Below, piece after piece: positions 25,773-34,929 of a stretch of DNA of 64,000 nucleotides (positions within the stretch are counted from its first letter, which is position 1; each line of letters opens with the position of its first letter). Position numbers and translations under genes: made by a program. Source of the stretch: Magnetospirillum sp. 64-120 (GTDB lineage: Bacteria; Pseudomonadota; Alphaproteobacteria; Rhodospirillales; Magnetospirillaceae); NCBI GenBank assembly GCA_001898825.1, contig MKVK01000018.1, positions 62,001-126,000 on the forward strand. The letters run 5' to 3'. The notes beneath the pieces were generated by a model. The model was not told where the DNA came from. It ran no database searches and saw only the letters and a program-made list of their open reading frames with translations.

Positions 25773-27122
25773 ATGGACAATGTCGGAATCATCGACACCT
25801 TCCTCAACACTTTCACCACCTATATCGACAGCGGCTTCGGCCTGCTGAACGGCGAGATCGCCTTCCTGTCCTCGACGCTGATCGCCCTCGACATCACCCT
25901 GGCCGGCCTGTTCTGGGCCTGGGGCGCCGACGAGGACATCATCCAGCGTCTGGTCAAGAAGACCCAGTCCATCGGTTTCTTCGCCTTCGTCATCGGCAAT
26001 TTCAACGGCCTCGCCAAGATCCTGTTCAACAGTTTCGCCGGTCTCGGCCTGCTGGCCGGTGGATCTTCGATCAACACCACCGAGTTCCTCCGCCCCGGCC
26101 GGTTGGCCCAGGTCGGCCTGGATGCCGGGCAGCCGCTTCTGGATGCCGCCAGTGCCCTGGTGGGACCGGTCGCCATCTTCACCAACGCCATCCAGATCGC
26201 CGTGCTGATGGTGTCCTGGCTGATCGTGCTGGTCGCCTTCTTCATCCTCGCCGTCCAGCTTTTCGTCACCCTGATCGAATTCAAGCTGACCACCCTGGCC
26301 GGCTTCGTGCTGGTGCCCTTCGCCCTGTTCAACAAGACCGCCTTCCTGGCCGAGAAGGTGTTGGGCAACATCGTCGCCTCGGGCATCAAGGTCATGGTGC
26401 TGGCCGTCATCGTCGGCATCGGCACCGGCCTGTTCTCCCAATTCACCACCAGTTACGGCACCAACCAGCCGACCATCGAACAGACATTGTCGGTGGTGCT
26501 GGCGGCGCTCGCCCTGCTGGGCCTGGGCATCTTCGGCCCCGGCATCGCCACCGGGCTGGTTTCCGGAGCGCCGCAACTCGGTGCCGGGGCCGCCGTGGGA
26601 ACCGGCCTTGCGGTCGCGGGAGCCGCCGTCGGTGCCGGAGCGGCATTGGCGGGCGGTGGCGCGGCGCTGGCCGGAGCCGGACGGGCGACCGCCGCGGCCG
26701 CGCGGGGCGTCGCCCATGCCGCTGGGGCTGCTTCTTCCGCCTATGGCTTGGCATCGGCCGGACAATCCGGCATGGCGGGGGTGGCATCCGGTCTGGGCGG
26801 CATCGGCAAGGCGGCGGGCGGCGCCATGGCCGCACCGGTCAGGCAGGCGGCGAAAGGCGCGGCCGACAGCCTGAAGGAACGTTTCCAGGCTGGTGCCCGC
26901 TCTGCCTTCACCGCCACCGGCGGCAGCTCGACCATGGGCTCCACCACTGAGCCCGCCAACAGCAATGCCCCAGGCCAGACGTCATCACCGCCGGACTGGG
27001 CCAAACGCATGCGCCGCAACCAGGCCATGAACCATGGAATCTCCGCCGTCGCCCATGCCGTCCGCTCGGGCGACAGCGCCGGCGGCGGTCATTCCGTCGA
27101 TCTTTCCGAAAGGGGCCACTGA
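25773..27122 (+). CDS. trbL: TrbL, VirB6-like polytopic membrane protein
   Basis: The 449-residue protein starts with a segment common to TrbL (IDTFLNTFTTYIDSGFGLLNGE). About six membrane helices follow in residues 25-265. The long Gly/Ala-rich C-terminal tail (AGAALAGGGAALAGAGRATAAAARG) is likely flexible. It forms the inner-membrane passage for DNA. The start codon follows ggggagtgacccgcc, and its stop overlaps trbF (TGATG). Confidence 0.9.
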   Translation: MDNVGIIDTFLNTFTTYIDSGFGLLNGEIAFLSSTLIALDITLAGLFWAWGADEDIIQRLVKKTQSIGFFAFVIGNFNGLAKILFNSFAGLGLLAGGSSINTTEFLRPGRLAQVGLDAGQPLLDAASALVGPVAIFTNAIQIAVLMVSWLIVLVAFFILAVQLFVTLIEFKLTTLAGFVLVPFALFNKTAFLAEKVLGNIVASGIKVMVLAVIVGIGTGLFSQFTTSYGTNQPTIEQTLSVVLAALALLGLGIFGPGIATGLVSGAPQLGAGAAVGTGLAVAGAAVGAGAALAGGGAALAGAGRATAAAARGVAHAAGAASSAYGLASAGQSGMAGVASGLGGIGKAAGGAMAAPVRQAAKGAADSLKERFQAGARSAFTATGGSSTMGSTTEPANSNAPGQTSSPPDWAKRMRRNQAMNHGISAVAHAVRSGDSAGGGHSVDLSERGH

Positions 27123-27805
27123 TGTTCACCCGACCCTCGGTGCGCTATGGCCGCACCCCCGAGCCCGAAACACCGTATCAAAAAGCTGCCCAAGTCTGGG
27201 ACGAGCGCATCGGCTCGGCCCGGGTCCAGGCCAGGAACTGGCGGCTGATGGCGTTCGGATCGCTGATCCTGTCCGCCGGGCTGACCGGCGGCCTGTTTTG
27301 GCAACTGGCGCGGGGCACGGTGGTGCCGTGGGTGGTGCAGGTGGACAAATTGGGGGAAGCCCAGGCCGTCACCCCGGCGCAAGTCCATTACCAGCCCACC
27401 GATCCCCAGATCGCTTGGTATCTGGCCCGCTTCATCGAGTGGGTGCGGAGCGTCCCGGCAGATCCGGTCATCGTCCGCCAAAACTGGCTTCGGGCCTACG
27501 ACTTCACTACCACCACCGGGGCGACGGCACTCAACGACTATGCCCGTGCCGACGATCCCTTCGCCAAGATCGGCAAGCAACAGGTTGCGGTGGAGGTCTC
27601 CAGCGTCATCCGCGCCTCGCCATCCAGCTTCCGCGTCGCCTGGGTCCAGCGCCGCTACCAGGACGGCGTGCTCGCCGACACCACTCGCTGGTCGGCGATC
27701 CTGTCCGTGCAAGTCCAGATGCCCCACGACGCCGATCACCTGCGCAGGAACCCGCTCGGCATCCATGTCATCGCCATCAACTGGTCCAAGGAGTTGGGAC
27801 AATGA
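27122..27805 (+). CDS. trbF: TrbF, VirB8-like protein
   Basis: The 227-residue protein has an N-terminal segment (RPSVRYGRTPEPETPYQKAAQVWDERIG), one membrane helix (about 43-63, MAFGSLILSAGLTGGLFWQL) and a periplasmic VirB8/NTF2-like domain with VSSVIRASPSSFRVAWVQRRY near the C-terminus. It is an assembly factor of the channel. Confidence 0.9.
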   Translation: MFTRPSVRYGRTPEPETPYQKAAQVWDERIGSARVQARNWRLMAFGSLILSAGLTGGLFWQLARGTVVPWVVQVDKLGEAQAVTPAQVHYQPTDPQIAWYLARFIEWVRSVPADPVIVRQNWLRAYDFTTTTGATALNDYARADDPFAKIGKQQVAVEVSSVIRASPSSFRVAWVQRRYQDGVLADTTRWSAILSVQVQMPHDADHLRRNPLGIHVIAINWSKELGQ

Positions 27806-28797
27806 CCCTCTTCCGCAAAGCCGTGTTTCCGGCCCTGCTCATCCCCGGATTGTTGCTGGCCGCTTGCGCCAACAGAATGCCGCCGCCAGAGATTCAATAC
27901 GACACCGCCGTTCCAGCCGTCCGGGTCATCGATCCGCCGCCGCCGGTCACGGTGGTGCCGATCCCCGAGCCCTTGCCGTTACCTGGACAATTGCTGCCGG
28001 TGGTCGAGGCCAAGGCTCCACCGGAACCGGCCAATCCCACCCTGAGGGTCAACCAGGCCAACGCCGCCGCCCGCGTCCAGCCGGCACGCGACGGTTTTCT
28101 CAATGCGATCCAGGTCTACCCCTATTCCACCGGTGCCCTCTATCAGGTCTACGCCGCCCCCGGACAGGTCACCGACATTGCCCTGCAAGAGGGCGAGCAA
28201 CTGGTGGGCTCCGGCCCGGTCGCCGTCGGCGACACCGTGCGCTGGATCATCGGCGACACCGAAAGCGGCACGGGGACGGCGAAGAAAATCCACATCCTGG
28301 TCAAGCCGACCCGCCCGGACATCAAGACCAACCTGGTCATCAACACCGACCGCCGCACCTACCACCTGGAACTGCGCGCTACCGCCAAGACCTATCTGGC
28401 CTCGGTGTCTTGGGCATATCCCGAGGACCAGCTCATCGCGCTGCGGCGCCAGAACCAGGAGGCGGAGGCCCATCAACCCATCGCCTCCGGAATCGACATC
28501 ACCACGCTCAACTTCCGCTACGCCATCGACGGCGATTCCGTCCCCTGGAAGCCGCTACGTACCTTCGACGACGGAAAGAAAGTCTACATCGAATTCCCGT
28601 CGGGCATCGCCCAAGGCGAAATGCCGCCGCTGTTCGTCGTCGGGCCGACCGGCAGCGGCGATCTGGTCAATTACCGGGTACGGCGCAACTACCTGATCAT
28701 CGACCGGCTATTCGCCGCCGCCGAGTTGCGGATGGGCGACGGGGACAGCGAACGCCGTGTCCGCATCTCCCGCACCGACGGAAAATCTCGGTCATGA
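27802..28797 (+). CDS. trbG: TrbG, VirB9-like outer-membrane component
   Basis: The 331-residue protein starts with a lipoprotein-type signal (LLIPGLLLAACAN, Cys22), has a Pro-rich spacer, and then the VirB9/TrbG domain (YPYSTGALYQVYAAPGQVTD, VINTDRRTYHLELRA, FRYAIDGD). Together with TrbI it forms the core outer-membrane ring. A separate trbH lipoprotein gene is missing, as in related ICEs; the lipid anchor of TrbG may compensate. Confidence 0.9.
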   Translation: MTLFRKAVFPALLIPGLLLAACANRMPPPEIQYDTAVPAVRVIDPPPPVTVVPIPEPLPLPGQLLPVVEAKAPPEPANPTLRVNQANAAARVQPARDGFLNAIQVYPYSTGALYQVYAAPGQVTDIALQEGEQLVGSGPVAVGDTVRWIIGDTESGTGTAKKIHILVKPTRPDIKTNLVINTDRRTYHLELRATAKTYLASVSWAYPEDQLIALRRQNQEAEAHQPIASGIDITTLNFRYAIDGDSVPWKPLRTFDDGKKVYIEFPSGIAQGEMPPLFVVGPTGSGDLVNYRVRRNYLIIDRLFAAAELRMGDGDSERRVRISRTDGKSRS

Positions 28798-29957
28798 GCA
28801 CGAATTCCCCAACCCCAAAGACGGAACCGAACCTGCGCCTGCGGGCCGAGCCGCCGCGTGTGACCCGGCTGTCGCGCCGGGCACTGATGATGCTGGGCGG
28901 CCTCTCCGCCCTGGCCGTCGCCGCCGCCCTGGGATACGGCCTGCAAAGTCGCGAGCGCGTCGAATCATACCCGGAACTTCTGGGGACACAGAACCGTCTC
29001 GCGGCGGAAGGTCTGGCCGGACTGCCGCGCGACTACACCGCGATCCCCAGGCTCGGCCCGGCGCTGCCCGGCGATCTCGGGAAACCGATCCTCAACGCCC
29101 AGAATCAGGGCAAGCCGATGACGGTTCCTGGGCAGGGCCCCGACCAAGCCGGGCAACGTCTCTTCCAGGAAACCGAAGCGGCCCGGATCAGTCGCCTGTT
29201 CACCCAAACCACGCGGCAAGCGCAGAATACGGCCCAGACGCAGCGATCGGACAGCATCCCATCGGCCACATCGGAAACGGCACTTCCCGTCGATGCCGGG
29301 GCGGCCCAGAACATGCAGGATCGCAAATTGGCTTTCGTCAACGGCACGGCGGACCGCCGCATTGTCGCCCCCGATCGCCTGACCGAGCCGGCTTCACCCA
29401 ATATCATCCAGGCCGGCACCGTGATTCCGGCGGCATTGATCACCGGCATCCGCTCCGACCTGCCCGGCCAGATCACCGCCCAGGTCACCGAATCGGTCTA
29501 TGACAGCCCGACCGGGCACACCCTGCTGATCCCGCAGGGAGCCCGGCTGATCGGCCAGTACGACAGCTCGGTCGCCTTCGGCCAATCCCGCGTGCTGCTG
29601 GTCTGGACCCGCCTGATCCTGCCCAACGGCAAATCCATCGTCCTGGAACGCCAGCCCGGTACCGACGTCCAGGGCTATGCCGGACTGGAAGACGATGTCG
29701 ATTACCACTGGGGCACCCTGTTCAAGGGGGCCCTGCTGTCCACCCTCTTGAGCGTGGGTGCCGAGGCGAGATCGTCCGGCGAGGACGACGCCATCACCCG
29801 TGCCCTGCGCCAGGGCGCCTCCAACAGCGCCAGCCAGACCGGCCAGCAGATCGTCCAGCGCCAGCTCAACATCCAGCCGACCTTGACCATCCGGCCCGGC
29901 TTCCCAGTCCGGATCATCGCCACCCGCGACCTCGTCCTTGAACCGTATGGAGAGTGA
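28794..29957 (+). CDS. trbI: TrbI, VirB10-like energy-sensing component
   Basis: The 387-residue protein has a short cytosolic N-terminus, one membrane helix (about 31-48), a disordered Pro/Gln-rich periplasmic linker and a C-terminal VirB10 domain (IQAGTVIPAALITGIRSDLPGQ, YDSPTGHTLLIPQGARLIGQYD, YAGLEDDVDYHWG). It bridges inner and outer membranes. It overlaps trbG by four bases. Confidence 0.9.
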   Translation: MSTNSPTPKTEPNLRLRAEPPRVTRLSRRALMMLGGLSALAVAAALGYGLQSRERVESYPELLGTQNRLAAEGLAGLPRDYTAIPRLGPALPGDLGKPILNAQNQGKPMTVPGQGPDQAGQRLFQETEAARISRLFTQTTRQAQNTAQTQRSDSIPSATSETALPVDAGAAQNMQDRKLAFVNGTADRRIVAPDRLTEPASPNIIQAGTVIPAALITGIRSDLPGQITAQVTESVYDSPTGHTLLIPQGARLIGQYDSSVAFGQSRVLLVWTRLILPNGKSIVLERQPGTDVQGYAGLEDDVDYHWGTLFKGALLSTLLSVGAEARSSGEDDAITRALRQGASNSASQTGQQIVQRQLNIQPTLTIRPGFPVRIIATRDLVLEPYGE

Positions 29958-29959
29958 CC

Positions 29960-30214
29960 ATGGCCACGCTGAAGCTTACCAGCATCCCCGACGACAAGCC
30001 GGTCAAGCTGACCATCGAACTGTCGGCGGCGCTCTATCGCGACCTGACCGCTTACGCCGAGGCGATTGGCCGACAGAGTCGTCAGGCCGGTCCCGAGCCA
30101 GCCAAGCTGATCGCACCGATGATCCAGCGATTCATGACCACCGACCGGGTGTTCGCGAAAATCCGGCGAAGCCCAAATCAGCCCGGGCCGGAATCGGCCG
30201 CGAGATCCGGATAA
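29960..30214 (+). CDS. DUF2274 protein closing the trb operon
   Basis: The 84-residue protein has the DUF2274 pattern (LKLTSIPDDKPVKLTIELSA, LYRDLTAYAEAIGRQ, LIAPMIQRFMTTDRVF). It resembles an RHH-type antitoxin in length and strand-helix order. Genes of this family regularly end the trb operon in such ICEs. The ATG follows tatggagag. Its 3' end overlaps the convergent LysR gene by 37 bases. Confidence 0.8.
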   Translation: MATLKLTSIPDDKPVKLTIELSAALYRDLTAYAEAIGRQSRQAGPEPAKLIAPMIQRFMTTDRVFAKIRRSPNQPGPESAARSG

Positions 30215-31092
30215 CGCTCGCCAAGCATTTCAAGGAATGGGCCCAAGGCAGGATTGCCGTTGGACGGCCGCCAGCAAGCGCGGAAGTTGAGCCGCGCCGG
30301 GGCCTGGGCGTCATAAACCTCGCGGAAAACAACCCCAGGATAGACGGCTCCGGTCACGCCTTCCAATGCCAGCAATATTCCCCAGCCGGCACCGACCAAC
30401 GTCAGCAAACCGTCGATCGCCACGTCGTGATGGAACAGATCGCAGGAATCAGAGCCCCCCATCCTGCTGGACAACAGCTTGAGGAATTCCGGTCCAACCC
30501 CTCGCCGTGGCAACAACAGCGTTTCACATTCCAGATCGCTCCAATGAATGACCTCATGGTCGCGGAGCGGATGGTCCTCCGGGATGGCGGCAACCACACG
30601 CTCGCCCCAAACCGGCAGCGACTTGCCCTCGCACTTGGCGGCGCCCTCCACCAGGAAGGCCACGTCAACGACAGAGCTGGCCAGATACGAAATCAGTTGC
30701 TCACTGGATCCATCGACCAAACCGGTAGTGACTTCGGGGAAACGGCGGCGATGTTCGATGAGTGTCGCCCGGAGATTTCCGGCTGAGGCCGGAGACTGGA
30801 CACCGATGGACAACCGGCCACCCTCTCGCCCGGATCGGCCTTTGAAACGGATGGCGATGGAGTCGATTTCCTCAAGGATATGACGTGCGGCATCAAGGAA
30901 TTCCCGGCCATCCGCAGTCGGCCACGATCCGCCGTTGGTGCGTTCGAACAGTTTGATGCCCAACCGGTACTCAAGGGTGCGCAGCCTCCGGCTGAGCGTC
31001 GGCTGACGGACCCGAAGGGTTTCGGCGGCCTTGCGAAAGCTACGGTGCGCAGACGCGACGACAGCCCATTTCATGTCTCTGAGATCGAACAT
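30178..31092 (-). CDS. LysR-family regulator at the ICE trb end
   Basis: A 304-residue LysR-type regulator. The N-terminal helix-turn-helix is SFRKAAETLRVRQPTLSRRLRTLEYRLGIKLFERTNGG and the rest is a periplasmic-binding-like effector domain (GRLSIGVQSPASAGNLRATL). LysR genes convergent with the trb operon are a repeated feature of these elements; the effector is unknown. I start at MFDLRD (31092), with GGTGG just upstream; ATG 31104 is possible. Confidence 0.85.
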   Translation of the reverse strand: MFDLRDMKWAVVASAHRSFRKAAETLRVRQPTLSRRLRTLEYRLGIKLFERTNGGSWPTADGREFLDAARHILEEIDSIAIRFKGRSGREGGRLSIGVQSPASAGNLRATLIEHRRRFPEVTTGLVDGSSEQLISYLASSVVDVAFLVEGAAKCEGKSLPVWGERVVAAIPEDHPLRDHEVIHWSDLECETLLLPRRGVGPEFLKLLSSRMGGSDSCDLFHHDVAIDGLLTLVGAGWGILLALEGVTGAVYPGVVFREVYDAQAPARLNFRACWRPSNGNPALGPFLEMLGERYPDLAADSGPG

Positions 31093-31131
31093 GCATGCCA
31101 CCATCAATGTGCAATGTCACGTCCCATCCCA

Positions 31132-31926
31132 CTAAAGATAACGCCAGACCTTCACGGCCGACAGTATCAATATCGTTGCCAATAGCGGCAACAAAATGGC
31201 GCTGGGAATAACACTCACCAGCAGGCCGCCGATAAAGGCTCCCACCACCGACCCGACAACCATCGACGCCAGAAAGGGACGGTTCTGCCCGAGGACAGCG
31301 AAGCTGGCGTTCCGGCTATAGCGGGAAAAGCCGACAATCATGGTCGGCAGGCTGACCGCAAGCGACAAGCTGCCCGATAATTTGACATCGCACCCGAACA
31401 ACAGGACCAAGGTGGGGATGAGCAACTCACCTCCAGCCACCCCCAGCAAAGACGCAATAACGCCGATCATGAATCCGGCCAGAATACCGATGCCGATTTG
31501 AGCATAGCCCACGAGCAGCGGATGTCCCTGGCCGGAGGCGTCGTGACCGAACAGCAGCGCCCCGGCGATCAGGACCAGCAACACGGCAATGATACGGTGG
31601 AGCGCTTCGGATTTCAGACGCATGGCCCAACTCGCTCCGCACCAAGCCCCCGCCAAACTACCCGCCAGCAGATTGACGACCACATCCCACTGCGACGCGA
31701 TAATCTCGAACGGCACCGTTCGGGTTCGAAACAACAATGCCGCCGTTACGACGACAAGGCTCATGGCCTTGTTAAGGATGACCGCTTCCAAAGCCGTGAA
31801 ACGGAACAGGCCGATGAGCAGCGGAAGCCGGAATTCAGCGCCACCCAAGCCGATAAGGCCCCCTAGCGTACCGATAACGGCGCCACTGCCAAAAGCCGCG
31901 AAATGATTTCTCGTTTCCCCCATCAT
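31132..31926 (-). CDS. TauE/SafE-family membrane permease
   Basis: The 264-residue protein has seven to eight membrane segments and the paired TauE/SafE motifs: AVIGTLGGLIGLGGAEFRLPLL near the N-terminus and MIGVIASLLGVAGGELLIPTLVL in the middle. The family exports or imports sulfite and organosulfonates, and related anions. The substrate here is unknown. The start at 31926 follows gaggaacaggtgg. It lies 39 bases from the LysR start and is transcribed in the same direction, after a DksA-like gene. Confidence 0.8.
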   Translation of the reverse strand: MMGETRNHFAAFGSGAVIGTLGGLIGLGGAEFRLPLLIGLFRFTALEAVILNKAMSLVVVTAALLFRTRTVPFEIIASQWDVVVNLLAGSLAGAWCGASWAMRLKSEALHRIIAVLLVLIAGALLFGHDASGQGHPLLVGYAQIGIGILAGFMIGVIASLLGVAGGELLIPTLVLLFGCDVKLSGSLSLAVSLPTMIVGFSRYSRNASFAVLGQNRPFLASMVVGSVVGAFIGGLLVSVIPSAILLPLLATILILSAVKVWRYL

Positions 31927-31965
31927 CCACCTGTTCCTCGCCATTTGCCGAAACCCAGTAATTCT

Positions 31966-32309
31966 TCAGGCCGATTTGCCCGATTGTTCGTTCCCCGCCA
32001 AGCCCGCGCAGCGGACACATGTGGGAGCAGCCGGATCAAGTTCCAGGCGCTTGGGGCGATGGTGCCGTCGCACTTCAGGCAAAACCCGTAATCGCCGCTG
32101 TCGATCCGTTTCAGGGCGTTGGTGATGCGGATGCGTTCGGTTTCCTGCGACATGGCCTGCACTTGCAGGGCATCCATGCGCGACAATCTGCCGACGCTGT
32201 TCTGATCCAACTCCACCGGCTTGGCGTTTTCGTGTCCGATCCCCGCCAGACGGTCCAATTCTTCCAGACGGCGCAGAAGTTCTGCCTTATGGCTTCCGTA
32301 TTCGCCCAT
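31966..32309 (-). pseudogene. DksA/TraR-type zinc-finger gene with a frame break
   Basis: From 32309 the frame encodes a DksA/TraR-like protein (ALKRIDSGDYGFCLKCDGTIAP) with the first CxxC of the zinc finger. Then the frame runs into unrelated sequence to a stop at 31923. Adding one base to the GGGG run at 32053-32056 restores KRLELDPAAPTCVRCAG, with the second CxxC, and a stop at 31966-31968. The intact protein would have about 114 residues. As written the zinc finger is destroyed. This is a true mutation or an assembly error. Confidence 0.7.
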
Positions 32310-32560
32310 TCCCTCGCCTTCGCCCTCTATGTTCGCAGGTGCCGCATTTCTCTTGACCGGTGTGGTCGAATCATTCTAAGCAGGTCCCGATTTGGCTTTC
32401 ATCCTTGGATTCGGCCTTTCCCCCAATGGCACGTTGCTCCATTCACATCCATCAGACTGTGACTCCGCCGTAACTCGGCGCCGGGCAAGCCATTCCTGTT
32501 TTTCCATTCCCTGATCCCCGTTCGCTCCGGTGCGCCTGCATCCGGAATTAAGGAATTTCC

Positions 32561-34045
32561 ATGTCAGCATTGTCCCGTCTGCGAACCGAATGGTTCGCCA
32601 ACGTGCCGCGCGACGTGCTTGCCGGCACCGTCGTCGCCCTGGCCCTGATCCCCGAGGCCATCGCCTTTTCCATCATCGCCGGCGTCGATCCCAAGGTCGG
32701 ATTGTACGCGTCGTTTTCCATGGCGGTGATCATCGCCTTCGCCGGCGGGCGCCCCGGCATGATCTCGGCGGCCACCGGCGCCATGGCCCTGGTGATGGTC
32801 ACCCTGGTCAAGGAACACGGACTGCAATACCTGCTGGCCGCCACCATCCTCACCGGCATCTTGCAGATCGTCGCCGGTTGGGTGCGGCTGGGGGCCTTGA
32901 TGCGCTTCGTCTCGCGCTCGGTGATCACCGGCTTCGTCAACGCCCTGGCCATCCTGATCTTCATGGCGCAATTGCCGGAACTGACCGGCGTCAGCTGGCA
33001 CGTTTACGCCATGGTCGCCGCCGGACTGGCCATCATCTATCTGTTCCCGCGCCTGACCACCACCATCCCGTCGCCGTTGGTGACCATCGTCGTGCTAACG
33101 GCACTCAGCATCGCCCTGGGATTGGATGTGCGCACCGTCGGCGACATGGGCCAGTTGCCCGACAGCCTGCCGGTGTTCCTGTGGCCCGAGGTGCCGCTGA
33201 ACTGGCAAACGCTCGGCATCATCTTGCCCTATTCCGCCACCTTGGCCACGGTAGGCTTGCTGGAATCCATGATGACCGCCTCCATCGTCGACGAGCTGAC
33301 CGGCAGCGCCAGCGACAAGAACCGCGAATGCGTCGGCCAGGGGCTGGCCAACATCGCCACCGGCTTCATCGGCGGCATGGCCGGCTGCGCCATGATCGGC
33401 CAATCGGTGATCAACGTGAAGTCGGGCGGGCGCGGGCGCTTGTCCGCCTTCACCGCCGGTGCCCTGCTGCTGGTCATGGTGGTGTTCCTGGGTGACTGGG
33501 TCGGGCGCATTCCCATGGCGGCCTTGGTGGCGGTGATGATCATGGTGTCCATCGGCACCTTCAACTGGGCGTCCATCCGCAATCTGCGCGACCACCCGAA
33601 AAGCTCCAGCGTGGTCATGCTGGCCACGGTGGCGGTGGTCGTCGCCACCCACGATCTGGCCAAGGGCGTGCTGGTCGGTGTGCTGCTGTCGGGGTTCTTC
33701 TTCGCCCACAAGGTCGGCCAGATCCTGCGGGTGCGCTCGCGCACCGAGGACGAAGGCCGCATGCGGGTCTACACGGTGACCGGCCAGGTGTTCTTCGCCT
33801 CGGCCGAACGCTTCGTCGCCGCCTTCGACGACAACGAGGTCATCGACAAGGTCCGCATCGATGTCGGCCGGGCGCATTTCTGGGACATCACCGCCGTTTC
33901 CGCCTTGGACAAGGTGGTGGTGCGTTTCCGCCGCGAGGCCACCGAGGTGGAAATCGTCGGTCTGAACGAAGCCAGCGCCACCATGATCGACAAGTTCGCC
34001 GTCCACGACAAGGACGGCGCCGAAGACCCGCTGACCAGCCACTAA
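32561..34045 (+). CDS. SulP/SLC26-family anion transporter
   Basis: The 494-residue protein has the SulP layout: an N-terminal signature ([35 protein letters not shown]), about twelve membrane segments, and a C-terminal STAS domain (from about 400, [40 protein letters not shown]). The family carries sulfate, bicarbonate and other anions. The ATG follows ttaaggaatttcc. A universal stress protein gene follows 13 bases after the stop, so the two form an operon. Confidence 0.85.
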   Translation: MSALSRLRTEWFANVPRDVLAGTVVALALIPEAIAFSIIAGVDPKVGLYASFSMAVIIAFAGGRPGMISAATGAMALVMVTLVKEHGLQYLLAATILTGILQIVAGWVRLGALMRFVSRSVITGFVNALAILIFMAQLPELTGVSWHVYAMVAAGLAIIYLFPRLTTTIPSPLVTIVVLTALSIALGLDVRTVGDMGQLPDSLPVFLWPEVPLNWQTLGIILPYSATLATVGLLESMMTASIVDELTGSASDKNRECVGQGLANIATGFIGGMAGCAMIGQSVINVKSGGRGRLSAFTAGALLLVMVVFLGDWVGRIPMAALVAVMIMVSIGTFNWASIRNLRDHPKSSSVVMLATVAVVVATHDLAKGVLVGVLLSGFFFAHKVGQILRVRSRTEDEGRMRVYTVTGQVFFASAERFVAAFDDNEVIDKVRIDVGRAHFWDITAVSALDKVVVRFRREATEVEIVGLNEASATMIDKFAVHDKDGAEDPLTSH

Positions 34046-34058
34046 GGAAGACCGCGCC

Positions 34059-34922
34059 ATGAACAACGAGAACAAGGTCCTGGCCTGCGTCGATCCGTCG
34101 CGCTACGCCGAATTCGTCGCCGATTATTCCGCCTGGGCGGCCAGGCGCATGACGGCGCCGCTGGAATTCCTGCACGTCATCGACCGCCACCCGGAAACCG
34201 CCGACACCAAGGACAACAGCGGCGCCATCGGTTTCGACGCCCAGGAAACCCTGCTGGAACAATTGTCGGCGAAAGACGCCGCCCGGGCCAAAGCGGCCCG
34301 CGAGCAAGGCCGCGTCTTCCTCAATGCCTTGCGGGAACGCGCCCTTGCCGCCGGGGCCGGCCAGGTGGACACTCGCCAGCGTTACGGCGACCTCGAGACA
34401 ACCCTGGCCGAGCAGGAACACGGCGTCCGCCTGCTGGTGCTGGGACGCCAGGGCGAGGCGGCCGGCGACACCAGCCGCGACATCGGCCGCAATGTCGAGC
34501 GCACGGTGCGCGCCCTGCATAAGCCGATCCTGACGGTGACCGCCGAATTCCAGGAACCGCAACGGGTGCTGTTCGCTTTCGACGGCGGCGCCACCGCCCG
34601 GCGCGGAGTGGAAATGGTCGCCGCTTCGCCGCTGCTGCGCGGCCTGCCCATCCACCTGCTGATGTCGGGCAAGGCCAGCCGGGATGGCCGCCGCCATCTC
34701 GACGCTGCCAAATCAAGGCTGGATCAGGCCGGTTTCGCCACCACCGCCGCCCTGGTCGCCGGAGACGCCGAGACGGTGATCGCCCAGGCGGTGCGCGAAC
34801 AAGGATACGACCTGCTGATCATGGGGGCCTATTCCCATTCGCCGTTGCGCACATGGCTGTTCGGCAGCAAGACCTCCGATCTGCTGCGCTCGGCCACCAT
34901 TCCCACGCTGTTATTGCGCTAA
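34059..34922 (+). CDS. Universal stress protein, two UspA domains
   Basis: A 287-residue tandem UspA protein. The first domain is divergent (VLACVDPSRYAEFVADYSAWAARR). The second has the ATP-binding pattern LLIMGAYSHSPLRTWLFGSKTSDLL near its end. It follows the SulP gene directly, with aaggaagaccgcgcc before the ATG. Such pairing is common, and the Usp protein may modulate the transporter. It is convergent with the chemoreceptor gene, with only seven bases between the stops. Confidence 0.85.
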   Translation: MNNENKVLACVDPSRYAEFVADYSAWAARRMTAPLEFLHVIDRHPETADTKDNSGAIGFDAQETLLEQLSAKDAARAKAAREQGRVFLNALRERALAAGAGQVDTRQRYGDLETTLAEQEHGVRLLVLGRQGEAAGDTSRDIGRNVERTVRALHKPILTVTAEFQEPQRVLFAFDGGATARRGVEMVAASPLLRGLPIHLLMSGKASRDGRRHLDAAKSRLDQAGFATTAALVAGDAETVIAQAVREQGYDLLIMGAYSHSPLRTWLFGSKTSDLLRSATIPTLLLR

Positions 34923-34929
34923 CGCATGG

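Noticed and set aside
23506-26765. Long minus-strand ORFs (530 and 665 residues) opposite trbE, trbJ and trbL
   Set aside because: Composition is Gly/Gln/Asp-repetitive with no motifs; the plus-strand trb genes explain the region.
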